From contig JADKHR010000001.1 in assembly GCA_016721625.1 (NCBI GenBank), forward strand, positions 2,046,001 to 2,110,000: DNA of 64,000 nucleotides, given 5' to 3'. Origin of the DNA: Elusimicrobiota bacterium. GTDB lineage: Bacteria > Elusimicrobiota > Elusimicrobia > FEN-1173. The position numbers were made by a program, and so were the translations under genes. The notes below the pieces were generated by a model, which saw only the letters and a list, made by a program, of their open reading frames with translations, ran no database searches and was not told the origin of the DNA. Each line of letters starts with the position of its first letter. Positions within the stretch are counted from its first letter, which is position 1. Below, piece after piece: positions 59,298 to 64,000 of the stretch.

Positions 59298-61013
59298 CTA
59301 TTTTTCCGGACCCGCGCCCACCGCCACGGGATCTTCCGGTTCGATCCGGTCCAAAACTTCCGGCGCGAGGTCCGGGGCCACGGCGTTCGGGCTTTCCCAG
59401 AGCGTCACGTTCTGTCGTTCGCCCGGAACCCGGTAGACCGACCGGCGGAGCCGGGGGTGCTGGAAGAGGTTGAATTTGAGGGTGAAGGCGGTCCAAACGG
59501 CCATGACCGTGGCCGCCAGTGAAAGCGCGCGCTCGATCAGCGTCGGACGGCCGAGGGCTTCGTAGGCCCGGGCCTCCAACTCGCCCACCCATTTTCGAAT
59601 GGCGGGGTTGGGACCAAACAGCCGGCCCGCGAGGAAGATGGGGTAGGACTTGCGAACCTCTTTCGCGTTCATTCGCGCTTTGGCCCGCAGGAGCGGATTG
59701 GGGGAGTCTTTGAGCGTGTGATAGCCCAGGAGCCACGACTCCACCACGCGAAGAATGCTGGGGCCCAACCGCTGGAAATCCTCCTCGTAACACCACTGTT
59801 GAATCCCCTCGATCTGGGTAGGGGTCAAGGTGGGGTGTTTGATCATGGTGGTGAACCCGTCGGCGCGTTTGTAAAACTTTTCCGGATCCCCTTGATAGTC
59901 GTCCCTCAAAAGACCCGCTTTCATAATGCGGTCATAGAAGGGGGTGCTGGGGACGGGCCCGTAAATCAGGATCTGGGTCAAGGAGGGTTTTAGCTTCATC
60001 AACCCCGCCAACTCCGCGGCCACGACGTCGTGGTTTTGATAGTCGAAGCCCACGATCATGGAGGCGAGGATGGTGATGCCGTGTTGACGGAACTCGGTGA
60101 AGATGTCTTCCACGGGGCGTCCCTGCTGTTTTCCGTAGCCGGATTTAGTCCCCTCGTAGCCCACCCAGAAACCGTCGATCCCCATTTCCAGAATTTCTTC
60201 CACCGTGTACTGGCTGATGGCTTTGATGCTGGAGAAGACGAAAATAGAGGGGAGGCGCCCGCTCCGCTTCACGCAGTCCCGGAACTCCATGGCCCGGGTC
60301 TTGTTCAGCAGGAAGTCCTCGTCAAAAATGATGAACACCGTGCTCGGATCGCGGTCGAGGTAGCTTTCCACCACCGCAAAGATGTCTTTTCCTTCCGGCA
60401 GGAGTTTCACGTGCCGCCGCTTGAAAAAATGCGAGGTGCAACAGAAATCGCACCCGTTGGGACAGCCCAAACCCGCGAAAATTTTTCCGGTGTGGGAGAC
60501 CGGGATGGAAAAAATCTTCAGGTCGCTGACGATCAGCGGGTGTTTATAGGGTTTTGGAATCGGCGTTTCGCCCAGCAGGCGACGGAAAAAGGTCACGCCC
60601 TCTTCCCGACAAAAGAAGTCCCCGTAGGGGGCCAACACGTCGTCCTGAAGCACGGTCCCATACCCGCCAAGGACGATCTTGCTGTGAGGCGAATACCGGC
60701 GGACCAGGGCCACCGCGTCTTTCATCTTGTGGAAAAGCGCCATAATGAAGGAAATGCCCACGTAGTCGTAGCCTTTCTTGAGCTCCCGAATGAGTTCTTT
60801 TCGGGACGGGTATTGAAGCACGACGGTCGGGGCGTCCAGGTTCGCGGCGATGTATTCCAAGGAATATTGCACCTGCACCGCCCGGGGGCTGAAAATTCCC
60901 TGGGCGCGGGTGACCTGTTTGTGGAGAAGCTCATAGCCCACGGAGTCCGCGTCCCCATATTCCGTCCCAAAAGGACGGCAAACGCTGGTCAACAAAACTT
61001 TTTTAGAAGTCAC
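59298..61013 (-). CDS. B12-binding radical SAM protein
   Basis: The 571-residue product has an N-terminal B12-binding-like domain (about 1-145: VVLQYPSRKELIRELKKGYD, YVGISFIMALFHKM, KIVLGGYGTVLQDD) and a radical SAM core with the CX3CX2C motif in GLGCPNGCDFCCTS (Cys184, 188, 191). ISQYTVEEILEMGIDGFWVG and ILASMIVGFDYQ follow. The last ~60 residues hold a hydrophobic stretch (SLAATVMAVWTAFTL). Class B members methylate unreactive carbons or make lipid/cofactor modifications. The start is GTG 61013 with AAGGAG six bases before it. The substrate is unknown; need for B12 fits the uptake operon at 13292. Confidence 0.82.
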   Translation of the reverse strand: MTSKKVLLTSVCRPFGTEYGDADSVGYELLHKQVTRAQGIFSPRAVQVQYSLEYIAANLDAPTVVLQYPSRKELIRELKKGYDYVGISFIMALFHKMKDAVALVRRYSPHSKIVLGGYGTVLQDDVLAPYGDFFCREEGVTFFRRLLGETPIPKPYKHPLIVSDLKIFSIPVSHTGKIFAGLGCPNGCDFCCTSHFFKRRHVKLLPEGKDIFAVVESYLDRDPSTVFIIFDEDFLLNKTRAMEFRDCVKRSGRLPSIFVFSSIKAISQYTVEEILEMGIDGFWVGYEGTKSGYGKQQGRPVEDIFTEFRQHGITILASMIVGFDYQNHDVVAAELAGLMKLKPSLTQILIYGPVPSTPFYDRIMKAGLLRDDYQGDPEKFYKRADGFTTMIKHPTLTPTQIEGIQQWCYEEDFQRLGPSILRVVESWLLGYHTLKDSPNPLLRAKARMNAKEVRKSYPIFLAGRLFGPNPAIRKWVGELEARAYEALGRPTLIERALSLAATVMAVWTAFTLKFNLFQHPRLRRSVYRVPGERQNVTLWESPNAVAPDLAPEVLDRIEPEDPVAVGAGPEK

Positions 61014-61124
61014 GTGAATCTCCTTTTAACAAAGGGGTCTGATCGGGCAAAAACACACGTCCCGTGTTTCGGGCGGACTCCAACGTTGATTCGCGGAAGG
61101 GAAAAGCCGGAAGGGGGAACTAGT

Positions 61125-61137
61125 TTGATTCAATCAA
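61125..61137. promoter_or_regulatory. 13-base palindrome in a divergent intergenic region
   Basis: TTGATTCAATCAA is a perfect palindrome around a central C. It lies between the minus-strand radical SAM gene and the plus-strand outer-membrane protein gene, about 60 bases before the plus-strand -35 box. It could be an operator for one or both; nothing shows binding. Confidence 0.3.
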
Positions 61138-61197
61138 CGAGAGTCTAGAACTTTTTGACCCTTCCCACAAGGAAAACCGAGGGGATTTTTGGTAAAT

Positions 61198-61226
61198 TTG
61201 ACACATTCTCTCCGGTTTGAGACAAT
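61198..61226 (+). promoter_or_regulatory. Promoter of the outer-membrane protein gene
   Basis: TTGACA (61198-61203), a 17-base spacer and GACAAT (61221-61226). The leader of about 42 bases ends in AAAGGGGATAAA before ATG 61275. Confidence 0.6.
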
Positions 61227-61274
61227 TCCTTAAAGGCGATGATCAAAACAAAATGTGTTTTCAAAGGGGATAAA

Positions 61275-61856
61275 ATGAAAAAAATGGGGGTGTTGCTGGC
61301 GTTGTCCTTGGTGGTGCTGGGGGGTTTTTCGGCGAGAGCGGAGAGTTTGATTGAGCTCCGAGCCGGGGCGGGGCTTGTCGGGTCCAACCCGGATGACCTG
61401 AACGATAAACTTCAAGGGAGCGGCATGGATTTCAGCTCCGTCGACAACTACAACCTGGATGTTTTCTTCAACCTCCCGCTGATCGGACTCGGGGTCCGAA
61501 ACGAGTGGCTGAACGACAAACAGTCGGGCAGTGGGCAGGACTTGGAAATAAATGTCAACAACCTAACGCTCCTGGCCGACCTTCGGCTCTTGGACAATGA
61601 CCTCTTCTACATCGGTCCCATCGTTGGAATCGGCTATCCCTGGGGGGACATAAAGGGGTCCGGCGGGAAGGTGAGTCTGGACAAGTCCCAGTTCAGCTAC
61701 TCCCTAGCGGGAGAGGCCGGAGTCAAACTTGGCCGTTTCATCCTCGCGGCGGAGGCGGGGTATTCATCCCTTGTGCTTGATACGGAAGACGATACGGCCA
61801 AGGTCGACCTTTCCGGGTTCTACGGGAAAGTAATGGTGGGAATCGGCATTTTCTAG
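61275..61856 (+). CDS. Small outer-membrane beta-barrel protein
   Basis: The 193-residue product has a signal peptide (MKKMGVLLALSLVVLGGFSA then RAES) and about eight alternating strands: LIELRAGAGLVGS, NYNLDVFFNLPLIGLGVRNE, LTLLADLRLLDNDLFYIGP, FSYSLAGEAGVKLGRFILAA, and the last VMVGIGIF ending in Phe. This is the size and form of an OmpA/OmpW-like eight-stranded barrel, but I do not recognise the exact family. The gene stands alone between its own promoter and a terminator-like hairpin. A longer frame from 61239 has no ribosome site and would spoil the leader. Confidence 0.72.
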   Translation: MKKMGVLLALSLVVLGGFSARAESLIELRAGAGLVGSNPDDLNDKLQGSGMDFSSVDNYNLDVFFNLPLIGLGVRNEWLNDKQSGSGQDLEINVNNLTLLADLRLLDNDLFYIGPIVGIGYPWGDIKGSGGKVSLDKSQFSYSLAGEAGVKLGRFILAAEAGYSSLVLDTEDDTAKVDLSGFYGKVMVGIGIF

Positions 61857-61874
61857 TTTCAATTATAAAACCGG

Positions 61875-61914
61875 CGGGCCGCCCCTCGCACCGTTTTGTA
61901 CGGGGGGCGGCCCG
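61875..61914 (+). terminator. Terminator-like hairpin after the outer-membrane protein gene
   Basis: CGGGCCGCCCC (61875-61885) pairs with GGGGCGGCCCG (61904-61914); 18 bases lie between. The tail TGTCGTTTTG has only four Ts in a row, so termination may be partial. It starts 19 bases after the stop codon. Confidence 0.6.
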
Positions 61915-61933
61915 TGTCGTTTTGAGGAAATCC

Positions 61934-62629
61934 ATGACCACCGTTCCGGCTAAGACCACGCCGTGTTCCGCTTCCATTGAAACCCCCACCCCCTGGCGGC
62001 TGTGGGTGGACGGGGCGCTGTCGGGAGAGGAAAACATGCGTCGGGACCAGGAATTGTTGGAGGGCCAGCGCGATCCGGCCGCCGTTCCCGTTGTGCGATT
62101 TTTCCGTTGGGCGGCGCCCACGGTGAGTTTTGGGCGGCTACAGCCCAGGGCGGGAGCGGAGTCCTTGGCGAAAGCGGCGGGCGCCGGGAGCGCGGTTCAA
62201 CGGCCCACGGGCGGCGGGATGGTTTTGCATGATCGAGATTTGAGCTTTTCCATCGCCTGGCGCCGGGATTTGGCGGGATTCCCTCCCTGTGTCAAGGAGG
62301 TGTATCGATCTTTTCACGGCGTGGTGGCCGACCTTTTGTGTGCGCGCGGAATGGACGTGGCGGTCCACCAACCCTCCAAAAGGCTCCCGATCGCGCCCGG
62401 GGTTTGCTTCAAGGAGCCTGCGGATCAGGACCTTCTTTGGTGCGGGGAAAAAGTCCTTGGCGGGGCGCTCCGGGTGACCCGCTGGGGCCGGTTGTATCAA
62501 GGCGACGTGCGGACGGAGGTCTTAGGGCTCGACCCAGACGAACTCGTTCAAGCGATCACCAACGGACTGGCCAAAAAGGTTTTCCTAACCCCTCCCGGGA
62601 AGGAACAAGGCGGACAAAAGGCGGTTTAG
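61934..62629 (+). CDS. Lipoate-protein ligase / octanoyltransferase-like protein
   Basis: The 231-residue product belongs to the BPL/LplA/LipB fold. RFFRWAAPTVSFGRLQP (55-71) precedes the ligand-binding QRPTGGGMVLHD (89-100), and GEKVLGGALR (171-180) holds the conserved Lys (Lys173). Cys158 in APGVCFKEPADQDLLWCG sits where LipM-type octanoyltransferases have a Cys, so an octanoyl transfer route feeding LipA is likely; free-lipoate ligation is the alternative. No accessory C-terminal LplA domain is present. I prefer ATG 61934 with GAGGAAA upstream. It is the only lipoyl attachment enzyme in the window. Confidence 0.78.
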   Translation: MTTVPAKTTPCSASIETPTPWRLWVDGALSGEENMRRDQELLEGQRDPAAVPVVRFFRWAAPTVSFGRLQPRAGAESLAKAAGAGSAVQRPTGGGMVLHDRDLSFSIAWRRDLAGFPPCVKEVYRSFHGVVADLLCARGMDVAVHQPSKRLPIAPGVCFKEPADQDLLWCGEKVLGGALRVTRWGRLYQGDVRTEVLGLDPDELVQAITNGLAKKVFLTPPGKEQGGQKAV

Positions 62630-62653
62630 CTCTGGATGTCGGAAAGGCCGGAA

Positions 62654-63376
62654 TCACTGTTCCTCCACGAAGTCGATGACCTCGTGGAGAGTGCGGATGG
62701 ACCGGACGCCCTTGGGGCCGGGGTTGTGCCGGTCGAGCAGGAGGGCGGCCAGTCCGGCGCGAGTGGCCCCGCGGTAATCTTCGTGAAGGCTGTCGCCCAC
62801 ATGGACGGCTTCGCGGGGTTTGGCCCGAACGTGCCCGAGAGCCTTGTGGAATAATCGCCGGTCGGGTTTGACCAGGCCTTCCACAGACGACACCAGCAGA
62901 AATTCCACTTCTTTCGTAAGTCCGATCCGTTCCGCCAGGGTCACCAGGCGGGAATCCCAGTTGGACACAATCCCCACCCGGTAGCCCTTCCGGCGCAAAG
63001 CGCGGAGGGTCGGGATGGCGTCGTCAAAAAGACGCCAATGGCGGGGGTGGGCGAACCGCCCATAAAGGTCTTCGAAATAGCGAAGAAACTTTTCCCCGGT
63101 GAAATGGGGGCCCATGACTTGGCTCACCATGTTCCGCCACCATTCCTTTTCCGCCCCGTCGTTTTTCAAATGCGCGACCCCGTGCCGATTTTTCCAGACG
63201 TCGCGGAAGCGCTGGTCCACGCGATCAGCGGGAACGCGGACGCCGTGTCGGAGGGCGGTGCGGGCGTATATGTGTCCGACGGAGGGGTGCGCGCGAAGAA
63301 GCGTATTTCCCGCGTCGAAGAAAACGGCGCGGATGAAAGGCTTTTTGCGCGAGGCCGTGGGGCGGCGAGCGGCCAT
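62654..63376 (-). CDS. HAD-superfamily hydrolase, HDHD3-like
   Basis: The 240-residue product has HAD motif I FFDAGNTLL (nucleophile Asp21), motif II GIVSNWDSR, motif III with Lys in EGLVKPDRRLF, and motif IV HVGDSLHEDYRGA. The second Asp of the usual D-x-D motif is Gly, as in HDHD3 and some dehalogenase-like members, so phosphatase activity is uncertain. It starts 4 bases after the mazG stop on the same strand, so the two are probably co-transcribed. Both are plausible housecleaning enzymes for damaged nucleotides or phosphometabolites. Confidence 0.85.
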   Translation of the reverse strand: MAARRPTASRKKPFIRAVFFDAGNTLLRAHPSVGHIYARTALRHGVRVPADRVDQRFRDVWKNRHGVAHLKNDGAEKEWWRNMVSQVMGPHFTGEKFLRYFEDLYGRFAHPRHWRLFDDAIPTLRALRRKGYRVGIVSNWDSRLVTLAERIGLTKEVEFLLVSSVEGLVKPDRRLFHKALGHVRAKPREAVHVGDSLHEDYRGATRAGLAALLLDRHNPGPKGVRSIRTLHEVIDFVEEQ

Positions 63377-63380
63377 GGAA

Positions 63381-63827
63381 CTACCGGGGCCTTTTGGACG
63401 GCAAAGGGGTTGAAATTCGTCGATGGGGGGCGGCTTCTTTCCGCTTCAGGTCCCGCTCCCGTTGTTTAATTTCTTTCCAGCGCGCCACCACTTGGGCGGC
63501 GGTTTTTAGTTTCATGGAGCCGAAAACGTGAGGGTGTCGGCGGACCAGCTTCTTTGCCAAGCCGTCCACCACGTCGGCCATGGTGAAATGGCCGCGCTCC
63601 GTCGCTATTTGGGCATGAAACAGAACCTGCAACAGAACGTCCCCCAATTCTTCGCAGAGATGATCCGGGTCCCCTTGGCGAACGGCGTCGGCCACCTCGG
63701 CGGACTCTTCCTTCAAATATTTGAGGAGACTTTTGTGGGTCTGTTTCCGGTCCCAGGGACACCCCCGAGGGCCCCGGAGATGTTTCATAAGATCCACGAG
63801 CTGGGAATAGGTGTAGTTTTTTCGCAT
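63381..63827 (-). CDS. mazG: MazG nucleotide pyrophosphohydrolase, single-domain
   Basis: The 148-residue product has the MazG core: LRGPRGCPWDRKQTHKSLLKYL, the metal-binding EESAEVADAV (E-x2-E type), and EELGDVLLQVLFHAQIA, then RRHPHVFGSMKLKTAAQVVARW. E. coli MazG has two such domains in about 263 residues; here only the N-terminal type is present, with a basic tail. It would hydrolyse aberrant NTPs. The gene heads a two-gene minus-strand unit with the HAD hydrolase. Confidence 0.9.
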   Translation of the reverse strand: MRKNYTYSQLVDLMKHLRGPRGCPWDRKQTHKSLLKYLKEESAEVADAVRQGDPDHLCEELGDVLLQVLFHAQIATERGHFTMADVVDGLAKKLVRRHPHVFGSMKLKTAAQVVARWKEIKQRERDLKRKEAAPHRRISTPLPSKRPR

Positions 63828-63915
63828 GGGAGTGTGCCTATTTTATCAGTTTCTCTCGCAACGGCGGGCGGTCATTGTGGTAGAATTCTAGCGCGGCGAG
63901 CGCCGCCTGGCCCGA

Positions 63916-64000
63916 ATGCCCTTCTACCCCGCGTTCTTAAATTTGTCCGGCAAGGAGTGCCTGGTGGTGGGGGGAGGACGGCTCGCGCTCCATAAGGCCG
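63916..64000 (+). CDS. Siroheme synthase N-terminal (precorrin-2 dehydrogenase), 3' end missing
   Basis: Only 28 codons lie in the window: MPFYPAFLNLSGKECLVVGG then GRLALHKA. This is the start of a CysG-N/Met8-type NAD-dependent precorrin-2 dehydrogenase (FPxFLxLxGxxCLVVGGGxVALRKA), with the Rossmann glycine loop already visible. It makes sirohydrochlorin and siroheme for sulfite or nitrite reductase, or feeds corrin synthesis. Whether it is a stand-alone dehydrogenase or fused to a methyltransferase cannot be seen. It is divergent from mazG, with 88 bases between. Confidence 0.85.
   Translation, partial: MPFYPAFLNLSGKECLVVGGGRLALHKA

Overview
The window is GC-rich, tightly packed bacterial chromosome from a Gram-negative (diderm) organism. 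Signs of an outer membrane are a TonB-dependent receptor, two TolC-type channels, a PorV/UPF0164-like barrel and a small outer-membrane barrel. The mix of PorV-like and FlgD-tail surface proteins, lysine synthesis through LL-diaminopimelate aminotransferase (DapL), an exosortase-type acyltransferase and many GTG/TTG starts with 4-base stop/start overlaps would fit Elusimicrobiota or a neighbouring phylum. That placement is a guess from gene content; no rRNA or marker protein here settles it.

Layout. 1-717: the 3' part of rmlD. 1030-7157: a six-gene run of exported proteins (an abundant-looking secreted protein, two PapD-like chaperone or Ig-fold proteins, a protein with a FlgD-like tail, a PorV-like barrel, a CBM11-like double jelly roll); this is the best candidate for an undescribed surface-assembly system. 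7246-8528: an accessory GHKL ATPase/STAS-like pair behind a promoter with a 12-bp inverted repeat. 8525-12937: xth, Mrp-DUF971, an Nfu-type Fe-S carrier and a PabB-PabC fusion. 12934-18154: promoter, cobalamin riboswitch, terminator and btuF-btuC-btuD-btuB, with btuB broken by a one-base shift near its 3' end. 18227-22978: a DUF2892 protein, a TolC and an RND pump without an adaptor gene. 23169-27596: a divergent island with a tandem LuxI-fold acyltransferase and a membrane hexapeptide acyltransferase on the minus strand, and a collapsed SDR gene and a GMC oxidoreductase on the plus strand.

27755-47075 is one long co-directional block: argG, argH, tolC, patatin, TPR, lysA, dapF, dapA, dapB, an FAH-family enzyme, a small membrane protein, dapL, EamA, trmJ, folK, panB, hydrolase, panC, cdaA, a cdaR-like stub, glmM. 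It joins arginine, lysine/meso-DAP, folate, pantothenate and c-di-AMP/cell-wall precursor functions, and most genes overlap by 4 bases. A convergent membrane glycosyltransferase (47072-48523) is followed by pdxJ, glmS with an intrinsic terminator on its stop codon, and a glycine-cleavage/lipoate operon (lpd, lipA, gcvT, gcvH, gcvPA, gcvPB). A lipoate ligase/octanoyltransferase-like gene at 61934 probably serves GcvH.

57839-64000 is a patchwork: a lower-GC Fic protein with a leaderless promoter, a half-size TauE and a B12-binding radical SAM protein, a small outer-membrane barrel, the lipoate-ligase-like gene, a HAD hydrolase, MazG and the start of a siroheme synthase. I saw no rRNA, tRNA, CRISPR array or transposase. 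One GC-rich palindromic repeat occurs three times, twice inside the B12 operon and once before glmM.
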